Assembly: GCA_037157565.1 (NCBI GenBank)
Contig: JAZHRO010000013.1
Span: 119,240,001-119,304,000 of the forward strand
Direction of reading: 5' to 3'
Source of the DNA: Thalassia testudinum
Lineage: Eukaryota; Streptophyta; Magnoliopsida; Alismatales; Hydrocharitaceae
DNA: 64,000 nt
The notes beneath the pieces are model-generated. The model saw only the letters and a program-made list of their open reading frames with translations, was not told the origin of the DNA and searched no databases. Shown one piece after another: positions 20,812 through 33,428 of this stretch; positions within the stretch are counted from its first letter, which is position 1; every line of letters starts with the position of its first letter. The position numbers were made by a program, and so were the translations under genes.

Positions 20812-21610
20812 CGGATTTTTAGTTTTCTTTGACTGTCGCCTGAATGTTGTGTAGTCTTTGAAAAATCAGGCGACAGTAGGTATGTGGTCAATAGCCTCTA
20901 GTAGGGGTACCTTGATTTCTACATCCCTGACCAAATTATGCAGGTTATCAAAGGCCTGCATATCTTTCTTTTTGCCTTTTGGCTCCCTCAGTAGAGCCTT
21001 AGGGAATGGGATTGATTCTGGCAACAATTTGGGTGTATCGTCCTCTCGCGAATGCGGTGCACATCCCGAATGAGAGGGCGATGAAGAAGAAGACGGGCTA
21101 GGATCAGGTCAAGGCGGATCAATGGTCTGCTTACCGCTCTCGTAGTGATAGCATTAGACGATACGGGTCTAGTGGGATCATACGGTGGAGGAGGGTTTGC
21201 AATAGGGACATAAGAGTACGGTGCTGCAGCGGGATTAGCCTGAAATCTTGATGGAATGCTTAGAGCTTGCAGAATTTGATTAACCTGTCCCTGTGAAGGT
21301 CGTACCTGTGGTTGAGGACCACAGGGTACAAAGTTTCACGGGTTTGGAATAGGTTGGGAGGGAAGAGTCCCCTGAGATCAAGTTGTCATGCATAGTTGAT
21401 TGATCTCAGCATTCTACTACGCCAATTGGTGCTGAAGAGAGGTCATGTTCTCTTCGTGGCGCTTTGACATATCCGTCATCATTCGCATCAATTTGTCAAA
21501 AGGACTTGATGCATGCTCTGCTTACGGTACGCAAGGGCTTGATGGCGGATTCACCATAGGATTAGACTGGGCCCTTGGGATGGCGGGTGCGGACGGTCGC
21601 ATAGGTCCAC
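20812..21610 (-). pseudogene. Element A gag C-terminus, frameshifted
   Basis: The three frames together still show gag-tail signs: a Pro/Gln-rich stretch with LPSQPIPNP (also in E8 and, as LPSQPQPNP, in N) near 21350, and a helical LHTSLQHQLA-like segment before it. Stops and shifts separate it from the 460-residue gag frame and from protease. Confidence 0.65.
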
Positions 21611-22993
21611 TCACGGGGTTTTGGCACTACGGGTTGTTGGACCATGCGAAGTTCGGATGATTGCGCCACCCTGGGTTATACGTGGCAGAGAATGGGTTTT
21701 CCCCAAGGCGCAAGCGTCTTCTATGCCAAAAGACTCGTTCGCATGTAAGTATGCATCCGAGCACACGGAGGCTTGCTCCTCCGTGTTGAAATACTGGCTC
21801 GCAGAAGCTAGTTCCACATGACTTACCGAGTCGCTCGGTGCGACACTCGGTAAGGAAGGTCTTATGGGATTTCTCGGGATAAGCCTAGTGTTGGAAGAAT
21901 TTGGATTGTGATGAAGTGGTGAAGAGGTGGTGTTTGCCATAGAACTGACGGGGTTGGCCAGAAGCTCGTCCGACTTCTTGTGCACGACGAAGACTTCATC
22001 TAGTTTTTGTGAAATAAAGCTTAGATTAGTGGATGAAAGGGAGGGTCCCGTGTCAACTTCGTGGACATTTCGGGGTTGGCTAGTACTATTAAAGGTGACA
22101 ATGGAAGCATTGTTCATCGAGTTTTCACTCATATTTTCAAACAGTTCAAATGCTCCATTATCATCTTTATTCATAAAGTTCCCTCTGCAGAAAGCATCTA
22201 CAAACTGCTTCAAAGTCTCATTTAGCCCATAGTAGAAAATCTGGGCTATATGCCACTTAGGCAGACCGTGGTGCAAACACTTCCTGAGGAGGTCATTATA
22301 CCTCTCCCATGACTCATGAAATTGTTCGTCATTTTGTTGCGTAAATGAGGTGATAGCACGACGAAATGCATTGGTTCGCCCAATTGGGAAGAACTTCTTG
22401 AGAAACGCTGTTCGCATCTCTTCCCAAGAGTGGATGGTTCTCCCAAGGGTGCATAACCACTGCGACGCTTTATCCCGCAATGAAATCGGGAACATTTTCA
22501 TGACAACTATAGGTAACTCGACATTTCTTGGTTTAACAGTTTCAGCTAGTCGGGTTAGGTCTTCCAAGTGGAGAAACGGGTCTTCACTTGCAAGACCATG
22601 AAAGTGAAAATTTATTAGGCCAATTATGTACGATTTTAGTTCAAAGTCGTCCCTGCCCATGGGGACCTGAATTTGTCCTATGGTCTTTGTAGCAGTGGGA
22701 TTTTGGTAGGAGCTAAGAGACTTAGGCCCCTCCTGTTTGGGAGGGTTCTGCATTTCCTCCAATGTTTCCTGAATGACTTCAATTTGCTCATTATACATTT
22801 CCATTTGGGCTTGGAGGCGGGTTATGGGATCTACGGCTCCACCACCTAGCGGGTTCTGAGGGCAGTTTCCTCCCTCGGGATTTGGGGGTGGGCGTGCAGC
22901 CATGTTTGTGGAGGAGGAGGATGATTCGGCTTGTTTTCTAGATTTATCAGTCAATTCAAACAATTCAGGGTTTTGTGACCTCCTCCTAAACAT
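21611..22993 (-). CDS. Element A Gag
   Basis: A 460-residue open frame for the capsid-forming polyprotein. It begins MFRRRSQNPELFEL, like the E8 start MHGRRSQNPHLEG and the N start MHGRRSLHPEL, which supports this Met. The conserved capsid core runs from about residue 115 to 270: DDFELKSYIIGLI, LRDKASQWL, FLKKFFPIGRTN, ESWERYNDLLRKC and FELFENMSENS. I see no CCHC zinc knuckle, typical for this lineage. The frame ends early by a shift; the tail continues in other frames to 20812. It is transcribed from the LTR at 24386-38119 after a leader of about 1.4 kb. Confidence 0.9.
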   Translation of the reverse strand: MFRRRSQNPELFELTDKSRKQAESSSSSTNMAARPPPNPEGGNCPQNPLGGGAVDPITRLQAQMEMYNEQIEVIQETLEEMQNPPKQEGPKSLSSYQNPTATKTIGQIQVPMGRDDFELKSYIIGLINFHFHGLASEDPFLHLEDLTRLAETVKPRNVELPIVVMKMFPISLRDKASQWLCTLGRTIHSWEEMRTAFLKKFFPIGRTNAFRRAITSFTQQNDEQFHESWERYNDLLRKCLHHGLPKWHIAQIFYYGLNETLKQFVDAFCRGNFMNKDDNGAFELFENMSENSMNNASIVTFNSTSQPRNVHEVDTGPSLSSTNLSFISQKLDEVFVVHKKSDELLANPVSSMANTTSSPLHHNPNSSNTRLIPRNPIRPSLPSVAPSDSVSHVELASASQYFNTEEQASVCSDAYLHANESFGIEDACALGKTHSLPRITQGGAIIRTSHGPTTRSAKTP

Positions 22994-24355
22994 GCACTAC
23001 CGTAGGAAGAATTGGGGAGATCAGAAGGGAAAAGAGATGAGAGAAATGATGCTGCAAAGGTACACTTGATGACAAATCAATTCAGTCAAATTCCTAACCT
23101 CTACAGTGTGCCCTTAGACCTAAAGATCTAAGTACCTACTATCACGAACTACGGAACCGAATGCGAGCACCGCGGAACCACCAGGCCAGATTGAAAGGCC
23201 GTTTGCCCCAGTCTTAGACACTCGATAGCAAGCGGGAACTCTCACCAGTACATAGCCGCTACACGTAGGTAGTTATACCTCCAATCCTTAAGAAGGGTCA
23301 AGTTACTACCAGTTTTAGTTAGAGGCTTAGGGTTAAGTGCTTTTGGAATGTGAAGGGCGTTGTTTAAGGGTAATGCCCAAGTGATTGATTTTTAGAGTGT
23401 GTAAAACAAGCATGCAACGTGGAAATCTCCCCAAATTGAAGTTTTTACTGGAGAATGATTTTTAGAGTTCAACCTTAAGTAGAATGAATTTTAGAATTTC
23501 TCTAAATTACCAATTCAACCAATCTCTGGGTTTTGTGAAATACAAGTTTTCTTTCTAAGCCCAACAAACCCTTCTTCAATATCAGTTAGTTAATGCATGC
23601 TAAAATGCAATGGGCTACCCTTAATGGAGATTTCTATGTGTGGATGCACGAATCAGTTTTAGATTTCTGTGAAAGGGAGCCAAAGCACTTCAATTCAAGT
23701 GCTCCCAATCATCAGAAAGATTTCCACACACAAGGCTCAACCAGAAGAAAATCAAATTGTTGGGGGTTGAGGTATTCGGGATCAAATCTTAGGCAAGTTG
23801 AAAAGTCATGGTGGGGTTGGAATTAACTCAATTCCAAGTCTCCCCACCAAAAAAGGTGATCCCGAATTGTAGATAAGTGAGGCAAAAGAGAGGTGCAATC
23901 AATCTTTTTGTGTTTGCCTCAAAGAATACTTCACATGACGAAAAATTCAAGAATCAAGATTCTTGGATTTTCGCGATGCGAAGTAAGGCGGGAAATCCCA
24001 GGGCGGTGGGAGTGAAGACAATCAATCAAACAAGTGAATTTTAATCCACTTGCCCCAAGAGATCCCAAGAAGTTTTTATAGTTTTTTTTTTTTTAGTTTT
24101 TCATTTTTTTTATTAAGGTGACAAGTTAACCCTAGTTGCTAAGAAAAGAAGACCTACTTGTTCAGCCACGTGTGCAAAGTTCCAATGCGGTGTCGGCGTC
24201 TTCACTCTCTCGTTCCTGCCTTGGATTTGCTCACGTCTTCGACTTCGTCTGCCTACCTTCTCCTTGCACCAGGTTCACCTGCACACCAAAACTAGAGATA
24301 CTTGTGAAGAGAGAAGAGGAAAATTGAAAGGAATTGAATAGAAACTTGAAGGCGC
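22994..24355 (-). other. Element A leader
   Basis: About 1.36 kb between the primer site and the gag Met, with no family-like coding. It contains GGGGCAAACGGCC (23196-23210), similar to the leader motif GGCAGTGTCAAACGACC of N and its E8 match. A Phe-coding T-run near 24080 is a simple repeat. Confidence 0.7.
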
Positions 24356-24376
24356 ACCTCCCTTGTAACGGCGCCA
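24356..24376 (-). other. Element A primer binding site
   Basis: Minus strand reads TGGCGCCGTTACAAGG, nine bases after the LTR end. The first ten bases match the complement of plant tRNA-Asp; the rest has diverged. Confidence 0.8.
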
Positions 24377-24385
24377 GAAAAGATG

Positions 24386-26440
24386 TGGTGTCGAGCCCGA
24401 ATAGGTTGTTAATATGGTCATTTTATCGTTGAAATGTGTATAGTGGTTAACCTAAATCGGACCTAACCATCTCTTTACAAAATTTTTTAACCTGGCCTAC
24501 TTGATTTTATCTTGTCACTTTTAGGCCCAGGGTCGAACGCAGGGAAGTAGGGTTACGAGTCGAGTTTCTACGCCTTTCCTACAACGAGTCTCTTCCGTTA
24601 GTTTATTGTGTTTTTGGTGTTTTTCTTATTTAGATTTTTTTTTTTGGTAATCTTTGTCCTTGAGGCACACCCTCAAAATTGGGTTCTTGGCTTTGAGCCA
24701 AAACAGAGTTCCAAAACGAGTCTTGGTATTCGCAAGACGGGGTACCTGCAAGTCAAAGATTATCTTTTCTCTTTTATATATATATTTTTTATCTTTTTTT
24801 CTAAAAGGAAAGCGAAACATAAATAAAGTAAATATAGTATATATATATATATATAGGTATATATTATGTATATAAAGGGTGGGGGTGGAGGCGGAGGTGG
24901 AGTGTAGCACGGTGTCGAGTCGGTCGTCGTCTAGAATGACGCAACCAACAGGACTAGGTGCCGAATGGAGTATGGTGAAGGATGGATGGTGGAAGATGTA
25001 TGTAACCACGCTTTTTGTATGAGTGTATCGGGGATACCAGCAACTGGTGTAGATATTCCCGCGATACCCCGTATGGTAAATAATGTGAAAATATATCTAT
25101 ATATGTATATATGTAAATATATCTATATGTATATATGGTTATTTCTAGGTATGTATATGTATATATATATATGTGTGTGTGTGTATATATGTATGTATAT
25201 ATGTATATATATAAGCATATGTATATATGTATATAAATATAGATAGATATATGTATAGATGTATATATATATATATATGTATGTATATAATACTATATAG
25301 ATGTCTATATATGTACATATATATATAATAATATATGTATATATAGGTATATGTAGCTAGATATATATATACATATGTATATATGTATGTATATATAAGT
25401 AGGTGTGTATATATGTATATATATATATGTATCTATATTTAGTTATATAGGTAAAAGTATATATATAGATATATGTATATTTATATATATATATGCATAT
25501 AAATGTATGTATATATATCAAAATATATATGTGTATATATATATGTATATATATATGTATGTATGTATACTAATACATAAGTATATAGGTACTACTATAT
25601 GTATAAATATAAGTATATATATATATGTATATATGTATATAAATATATGTATATATATATCAATATGTATAAGTATATATATAAGTATACTATATATATA
25701 TATGTTTATAATAGAGTATACGTGTGTGTGTGTGTGTGAGTGTCGGTGTAAAGAGAGAGTGAGAGAGAGAGAGAGGGAGAGAGAGCAGCCGCACTGCTGA
25801 AGGCAAGGGTGCTGTTAGGGCGTCTGGGCTTCAGGGTCGATGCCTGATCCATGCGCGCACGCGTAGGCGCGCATTCGTAGAGAGAAGCACGCGAGAGGAT
25901 TGGGCGTGGAGAGGAATGTCAGCGCCCAGCGTTGCGCGGAGTTGCTGGAATGGGCGCTAGCAGGCGCGAGCGAAGGGAGCGGGCGAAGCAGACGTGCGGG
26001 CTGGTGCGGGCGACGCTGGGGTAGACGCGCAAGCGGGCGCGCGCACGGGCGAGGGTCGGTTGCGACGCGCCGCGTGATTGGTAAACTGAGGAACTCTCCG
26101 GTCATGCCACTGTAGCCACAGTGTCGCGCAGACTCGCGTGAACAGTGGCTACAGTGGTCGTCCGCACCGTGCAACCGGGAGCTACAAGTTGTTTGAGTGT
26201 GGCCAGCTCGTGGCTGGCGCACGTGGGCTGGCGTGTGAGGAAGGAGGTCTGAACTGGTGGGTTGCAGGCGTGGAGAAGGTCGCGACAGAGTGGAGAAGCG
26301 GGAGGTGAGTTGTCTGCAGGCATGCGCGGAAGCTTGCAGGTGCTGCTGAGGAGCTTGGCCGGCCGCTGTAGAGGCGCGCAGAGGCCGGTTGTGGGTGGAA
26401 GTGAACGTGCGATAGAGCGAAGAAGTGGGAGGCGGAGAGG
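24386..26440 (-). repeat. Element A 5' LTR, part adjoining gag
   Basis: Aligned with 12800-14880 of the other LTR. It contains the TATA-rich tract (about 24770-25720), the GC-rich block and the U5 box near 24525. Element N interrupts it at 26440; the rest is at 37355-38119. Confidence 0.92.
26436..26440. other. Target-site duplication of N, left copy
   Basis: AGAGG, identical to 37350-37354. Confidence 0.93.
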
Positions 26441-27824
26441 TGATAACACTACACAAGGGGGTGATAATTATGTTGAATATGGCCCATCTTTAGAATAAAA
26501 GGCACAACATAATTAGAATAGGAGCATTGCTTGCATCATGTACCAAGATTGCTTATAAACTGTATTAATGGCCATTTGTGTAAGCATTTGTCAAAGCAGG
26601 CCTCAGATGAGCAATCGGACTGCACAGATGGATTCAGAATGACGAACGGAGTCCAACGGACTCAAGATCGGCCAAATCCGACATCCGGAGGTCCTACAAT
26701 GGGCCCAAGAAATTCTGACCGTTGATCTGGAGATCAACGGCCCAGATTGCGCCACGTCAGCCTCGCCCCCTCCGCTCGCGTGCCTTCAGCTAGTTGAGAA
26801 CAAATCTCAGCCGTCGATCTTTGATCGAACGGCCGAGACCCGCGTGCCTGCCCGCAGTCGCCGTGACAAACCGTGGGTGTGGCGCAACGGCGCGTTCGAG
26901 CTGCGCGGGGTGGAAATTGAAGACGGGAGACGGGCGCGGAGAAATTGGGCCACCCGATCAGTAGCAAGTGGCCGGGATCTTGCCACGTGGCGCGACCGTA
27001 GCTCACGAGCTCCCACGCGCGCGTGCACGCTTGGCGGAGATGCGCGCGCACACGCGCGCCTGAGGCGCGATCCCAGCGTAGGCGAGGAAGACTCTCAGCC
27101 GTCCGATCTTCGATCGGAAGGCTCTCGTTCATCGGCCACGGATTGCGCGAGGAGAAGGAACGAGGCGGGCGGCTGACCAGTGGTGGGAGGGCTTCATTGA
27201 TGATTTAGGAAGCGGTTTTAGCGACGCTCTGGATGTCGCTAAAGCCCCTTCTTCTTTTAAGAAGGCCTTAACTCTATTTAAACCCCCTCCAACCTCCATT
27301 CAAGGCATCCACCCCCCTTTCAACTACTCCACCCCTCTCTTAGCTAGCTTTAGGCACTCTTGTAATCGCCGGAGACGACAAGCCACCGACGGAGCCTCCT
27401 CCACCGCCGTGGCTACCTCGTTGCTCTCCACACACACACACTCTCTCTCACTTTTAAGCTTTCTATTACTTTTGTTGAAGCACGTATTTAATGTTGTAAG
27501 TTATGAACTACAAGTGCATGTTTAATGAAGTTATTTTCCATTTAATTGCCATTTTAATTTCTGTTCAAGTTGCATGATCAAAACAAAGAGCTTTCTAACC
27601 CTAAAACCTTCTCTCTCTCTATCTCTCTCTCTTGCTTTTCAAAATCGCATCTTTCGCAAGAAAAACTCCGCACTTTCCGTGACAACAACTAATAAGCAAA
27701 AATCTGATTTCCACACCTCCCTGCGACCGACACTCGGACTCACCTACGTTTAATTTTTTTAAAACTGATGTTGCAAGTGTGACTATAATGACACTCCTTA
27801 ACACACACACACAACGACACGTCA
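26441..27824 (+). repeat. Element N 5' LTR
   Basis: A 1384-bp LTR, TGATAACACT...ACACGTCA. The promoter repeat TTAGCGACG...GTCGCTAAAG (27218-27243) lies about 30 bases before a TATA-like CTATTTAA (27274-27281). A CT-rich run and a U5 stretch close to CCCTGCGACCGACACTCGG follow. About 30 bases present in the 3' LTR (inside a tRNA-like block near 36430) are missing here near 26890. Confidence 0.92.
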
Positions 27825-27829
27825 GTTTT

Positions 27830-27847
27830 TGGCGCCATTGCTGGGGA
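27830..27847 (+). other. Element N primer binding site
   Basis: TGGCGCCATTGCTGGGGA, five bases after the LTR; it differs from the tRNA-Asp complement at two positions. Confidence 0.9.
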
Positions 27848-28954
27848 GGCAATGGATTTGTTTTAGCACTTCCATTCCACATTCATTCTCACATCGTCTA
27901 ATGCCCTATTTTCCTTTTTACTCGACGGTTGCAGGAATTCGACGCATGGACGGCGAAGCGATGCATCCCACGGCGGTAGCAAGGGAGTAGGCGCCTTGAG
28001 GACCGATAGTGAGTAACCTCTCTCTCATTGTTTGCTTGTGTGAAAAAGCTAAAAAAAATTGTGAAAACTGAAAAAAAATTGGCGTGGTGTATGATTGCTT
28101 GACCCACATCCTTAACACATCACCCCACAAAAAAATGTACACTCTAACATTCTGAACAAATTCTTGGAGTGTTCTTTTCTTTTTCTTGAGTGGTGTTTGC
28201 GAAGCCACCATGAGTTGACCTGGGCCACACCACTCAACCCTAAAACTAGCTCATCTAATAGAAGCTGCATGTTCATTAGGATGAGGACACTAGGGTTTTA
28301 GAGCGTCTACAGAATAAAAAGGAAATCTACTTTCATCGAATTGTGTGCAGAACTTGACGTGCCCACTGAAACTTGGTTGAAAACATTAAGACACGTCAAC
28401 CCTAAAAAGTACTAAAGTAAGGATGAAACACTAAAAGACACCACATCTTAATAAATCCTTGCTTGAAAACCATGTTTTGCTAGAAGCACACACTTTCAAA
28501 ATGGAAAATTAAGAGGCACCACCCCAATCAACGCCTCATCACATCACCCTAAGCACAAGTACTATCCTAACCCTTTAAAACTGAGTAGACGTGCCCTAGG
28601 CAAGACTGAGTTAAATCTCAAAAGGGGAGGTTTTGTTCAATAGGCACTTGGCTTTCATTCCCTTGGTAGAATCTAGTGACTAGGCTGCGGGGCAGTGTCA
28701 AACGACCACGGTTGTGGGGTCTGTGGAACCGGAGGCGCAAGCTAAATGAAGAACCTTCCCTGCAATCCCCTCGTAATCAATCTAGCCAGATTAGCCTTGG
28801 GAAGGGGAGTCCAGTGCTTACGGACTTAATCACCCTTTGTGAGATTTCTAGGTCTCCTAAGGAATACACCATAAGGATTAGGCTTGTGTGCTTGATTGAA
28901 ACACATTTCTTGCATCTGTCGCCCTCTGCATCCCCTCTTGTTCTTCTCTAGTGT
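27848..28954 (+). other. Element N leader
   Basis: About 1.1 kb with no supported coding. It holds GGCTGCGGGGCAGTGTCA at 28684-28701 followed by AACGACC, a motif also found in the E8 leader (49901-49925, minus) and weakly in A. Confidence 0.7.
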
Positions 28955-31020
28955 ATGCATGGGAGACGCTCACTGCATCCCGAGTTGTGTGTTTTGGGGC
29001 AGGAATCTAGGCGACGTAATTCTGTTGAAAACATGGCTGAACCTAGGATAGATGAGGCTGAAGATCAACTCCCACCAGACGCTATGGCCATCATCCAAGC
29101 TCAAATCAATGCTAACCACCGGCTTCAGCAACAACAAATCCACACCATCATGCAAGCCATACAACGGTTATAGAACCCACAAGAACAACCACCACCTTTC
29201 CACGACATACCAGGGCAACCACCACTTGATTTACCGCCATTTCAGGATCAACCGAGGCCCCTCCGCGATTTCTATAATCCCTCTGCTATTAGAGTCGAGC
29301 CACACCTTAGGATCCACGAGGGGGGAGATGATTTTGAGCTGAAACCAAATGTCTTAAGTTTGATCTAGAGCCACTTTCATGGAAGTTCAAATGAGGACCC
29401 CTTTCAGCACCTAGAGGATCTCGACCGCATAGCACGAACTATGAAACCTAGGAACATTAGCCTTGACATTGTTCTAATCAAGACGTTTCCCTTCTCCTTA
29501 AGAGACAAGGCTTCTTATTGGCTTAGAACCCTAGGTAGACCCATCACCACCTGGGAAGAACTGAGGCATGCATTTTTAAAGAAATTCTTCCCCATAGGAA
29601 AGACCAATGCCCTCAGAAGAGCTATCACTACCTTCACACTCTAGGGTGGGGAACAATTTCATGAGGCATGGGAAAGATTTAATGAACTTTTGAGGAAATG
29701 CCCACACCACGAAGTTCCAAGGTGGCAATTGGCCCAGATCTTCTACCACAGTCTAGACAGCAACCTACGAAACTTCGTAGATCCTCATGCGAGGGAAACT
29801 TCCTAAACAAAGATGAGGAGAGCGCGTTTGAGCTCTTTGATTCTGTGAGCGAGAATTCGCTCAACAATGCCTCCATGAACCCGTTTAACAGGTCCAGTCA
29901 ACCCTGTGGAGGGATTTATGAGGTGCAAGCAAATTATGGAATGGTTGACATGGACATCATTGGCAAAATGTTGAATCGAGTGGAATTGGTGGACAAAAAG
30001 ATTGATGAGCTACTGAACCAGACCAGGAACCCCTTGTAGACTTTCTCCCTAGCAAAGGGAGCACATAATGTTGACCTGGTCCAACCCTTTACCCAACTGA
30101 ACCTGGAACAACCCCTAGCAACGTTCCAGGGAGGGACCTTTGCTCCCTCGACCCTTGATTACTCCCTTCCCTCTTCATCAACATCGGCTATCTTAGAAGA
30201 TGTGAAAGCTGTCCAAGGTTATGCGAAACCTGACCCTTTCTCCAACACTTACAACACTGGCTGGCGTAACCACCCCAACTTTGGTTGGACAAACCAGAAA
30301 CCATCGCAATTCCAAAACCAGCCCAGGCCAAACCAGCAGCCACACTTGCCCCCCTATCAGCAAGGACCACCAGTTAGACCCCAATATAATTAGAATAGGG
30401 TGGCCCCACCCCCAAAAAATCAAATGGATACCCTAATAAAGATGATGGCTGACATGAACCAGAAACATCAGGAGGAAATGGCATTGGTAAAGGGACAATT
30501 AGGCCAACTCTTGGACTGTAAACAACAAGGATCCCTACCTTCCCAACCACAACCGAACCCGCGAAACATAATTAACAGAGGCCCCAATTCGCAAGGGTTC
30601 CAAAGCAACCCCGGGCAGGCTCACATGGTCCAGCCAGCCCCACAAACACCTCTTGGGTTTGGCGCTTCTTCGTCCTCGTCTTCTCAAGGATCAACCCATG
30701 GCCCCAATGCCTCTGGAAATGCGGTGACCTTGAGAAGCGGCACCAAAACCCAGGATCCCAAATGGCCGACTCTTCCTGAGACTTCACCCGTTATACCCGA
30801 CTCAGAAGAGGCACTAACCAAGGACTCAGACATGGAACCAATACATATTCTGACACCCTACCCTGAGGCCTTGGAATCAATCAAGAAAAAGAAGAATACT
30901 GTGGAAACTGAGGAGCTGTTGGAAATTTTTAAGCAAGTACAGATTAATATTCCACTCCTAGAAGCCGTCAAACACATCCCTGCTTATGCCAAGTTTTTAA
31001 AGGATGCCTGCACACCCTAG
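28955..31020 (+). pseudogene. Element N gag
   Basis: Starts MHGRRSLHPEL at 28955, like the E8 and A gags. The capsid core is readable: DDFELKPNVLSLI, LRDKASYWLRTLG, FLKKFFPIGKTNALRRAI, EAWERFNELLRKC and FELFDSVSENSLNNASM. Stops lie near 29171, 29367 and 29642 and a frameshift near 29780. Then follow YNTGWRNHPNFGW, a Gln/Pro-rich tail, AVTLRSGTKTQ and VQINIPLLEAVKHIPAYAKF, with a stop near 30391 and another at 31018. An intact gag would run on in frame into protease. No zinc knuckle is seen. Confidence 0.88.
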
Positions 31021-31053
31021 CGTAAGCCGAGACCTCAAGCACCTAGGAAGGTT

Positions 31054-31620
31054 GTGCTCTCTGAGCAGGCAAGTTCTGTGATATCAAGCAACCTTCCACT
31101 TAAGCAAACTGACCCAGGAGCACCCCTGATTTCCTACAATATCGGGGACATGACGTTTGATAGAGCGCTCTTGGACCTAGGTGCTTCTATCAACCTAATT
31201 CCAACAACCCTGTACCACCAATTTGGTTTTGGGGAGCTGACACCAACCCCTGTCACCATCTAGTTGGCTGATAGATTAGTGAAAACCCAAAGGGGGTTGT
31301 CGAGGACGTGATTGTACGAGTGAAGGACTTCTATTTCCCGGTCGACTTTTTGGTGCTTGACATGGAAGTCTCTGAAAATTTACAGAACGCACCCATAATC
31401 TTAGGCAGACCTTTCTTAGCTACGGCTAAAGCAAACAGTGATTGTGACACGGGATGTATGGAAATCGCCTTTGGGGATTGGAAAATGCAATTGGATATCT
31501 TCTGGGCAACAAAGTCTTTTGATTGCGATTACATTGAGAAACATGATCCCGTGGAAACTTTAATCGAGGAATGCCTCACCCTCAGTTCTGTCTCAGACCA
31601 CCAAACCCGTAGTGACTATT
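31054..31620 (+). pseudogene. Element N aspartic protease
   Basis: RALLDLGASINLIPTTL (near 31165-31215) carries the active-site Asp-Leu-Gly. A stop at 31261 and a frameshift follow, and the second half (from 31308) has FPVDFLVLDMEV and PIILGRPFLATAKA. The part before the stop is in the same frame as the gag tail, which shows that gag and protease were one frame, as they still are in E8. Confidence 0.88.
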
Positions 31621-31739
31621 CTGACCTGTCACCATCATTACCCATGGACCTCTATAAGGTTGAGTACCATCACATGACACCATTTGAAGAGATCGATGTT
31701 GATCAACTCCCGCCCTTTCCCTTCCCATCAACTGTGATC

Positions 31740-32794
31740 CCACCTGCACCTAAACTTAAACCTTTGCCCGAGAATCTCAAGTACATCTTCTTGGGACCTG
31801 ACCAGACCTTCCTGGTGATTATTAATTCTCATCTAACCAAGGATCAGGAACTCAGGTTGACTGCGACCCTTTCAGAACATCGGGCCGCCATTGGTTGGAC
31901 CATTTCGGATTTAAGAGGAATTAGCCCCACCTATTGCACCCATAAGATTTACCTGGATGACAGGGCCCGACCTTCCCGCCAGATGCAGAGACGTTTAAAC
32001 CAAAACATGCGGGAGGTCGTTAAAAAAGAAATTATCAAGTGGCTTGATGTCAACATCATCTACCCTATCTCCAATAGCCCCTGGGTGAGCCCCACTCAAG
32101 TGGTTTTCCAAAGAAAGCTGGGCTCACCGTTGTCACCAATGATCGTGGCGAATCCATCCCTACTCGCACCACCACTGCATGGCGGGTGTGCATTGATTAT
32201 AGGTAGCTTAATGAAGCCACTAACAAGGACCACTTCCCCTTGCCATTCATTGACCAAATCCTTGAAAGATTGGCAGGGCAGAATTATTTTTGCTTCCTGG
32301 ATGGATATTCAGGATATAACCAAGTCGCAATTGCTCCGGAAGATCAGGAAAAGACCACATTCACTTGCTTGTATGGCACATTTGCATTCCGTCGAATGCC
32401 GTTCGGGTTATGCAACGCACCTGCGACTTTCCAGCGTTGCATGCTAGCCATTTTTTCAGAAATGGTGGGTGAATACTTGGAGGTCTTTATGGATGATTTC
32501 TCTTTATTCGGGAATTCATTCGACCATTATTTGAGCAACTTGGAGAAAATCCTGAAATGATGTATCGAGGTTATCTTGGTGTTAAGTTGGGAAAAGAGCC
32601 ATTTTATGGTTCAAGAAGGAATTGTCCTCGGTCACATCGTTTCGCATAGGGGCATCGAGGTAGATCGAGCTAAGGTTGATTTAATTTCCAAACTTCCTCC
32701 ACCTAGTTCGGTCCGGCAGATTCGCTCCTTCCTAGGACATGTTGGCTTCTACCGAAGGTTCATCAAAGACTTTCCAAGCTTTCCAAACCCTTGA
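31740..32794 (+). pseudogene. Element N reverse transcriptase
   Basis: Linker LKYIFLGPDQTFLVI and HRAAIGWTISDLRGI, then QRRLNQNMREVVKKEIIKWL and NSPWVSPTQVV. A frameshift near 32110-32200 passes into VCIDYR-like sequence, then 32240-32560 reads [33 protein letters not shown] and the catalytic FMDDFSLFG. A stop near 32558 and a shift near 32790 follow, with LGHIVSHRGIEVD and [15 protein letters not shown] between. It synthesised element DNA from RNA when intact; this copy is dead. Confidence 0.9.
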
Positions 32795-33417
32795 CCGACC
32801 TTCTAGCCAACGACGCCATATTCCACATGTCTCCTAATTGCATCCAGGCTTATCACACCCTCCGGGACTTAGTCTCCACCGTACCTGTACTTCAACCCCC
32901 AGACTGGTCCCAGGACTTTGAGATTATGTGTGATGCATCAGATTTTGCCATAGGCGCTGTCCCGGGACAAAGGCAAGACAAGAAGCCCGTGGTGATCTAC
33001 TACGCGAGCAAAACGTTGGACGAGGCCCAACGTAATTATACTGTCACAGAGAAAGAGTTGCTCGCTGTAGTCTTTGGACTTGAAAAATTCTGATCATATT
33101 TGCTGGGATCCCACGTGACTATTTACACTGACCATGCAGCCATCCGGCACCTATTGGCCAAAAAAGACGCAAAGCCCAGGCTCATCAGATGGATCCTGCT
33201 TTTGCAGGAATTTGACCTGGAAATCCGAGACAAGGCCGGATCAAAGAATGTGGTGGCTGACCACTTGTCTAGACTTCATCCAGACCACATTGGACCCTCC
33301 CTACCTCTATCTGACACCTTCCCTGATGAACACATCCTAGCCGTGCAAGACAAGAAAATGCCATGGTATGCTGACTACGTCAATTACCTGGTTGTAGGAC
33401 AAACCCCGCACAACTAG
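32791..33417 (+). pseudogene. Element N RNase H
   Basis: Catalytic segments [46 protein letters not shown] and [11 protein letters not shown] show the Asp-Glu-Asp-Asp set. One stop lies at 33091-33093, just after GLEKF. It removes the RNA strand during reverse transcription. A tail of about 40 residues leads toward integrase. Confidence 0.88.
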
Positions 33418-33428
33418 TCCAGACAGCA

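Noticed and set aside
25405..25800. A Tyr/Ile-rich open frame of 131 codons
   Set aside because: It is the translation of the TATA/TATG repeat tract; no stop-free selection is implied.
25815..26456. A 213-codon open frame on the minus strand near 26 kb
   Set aside because: It is the GC-rich block of the A LTR; its counterpart in the other LTR is shorter and changed, and it runs into the N boundary.
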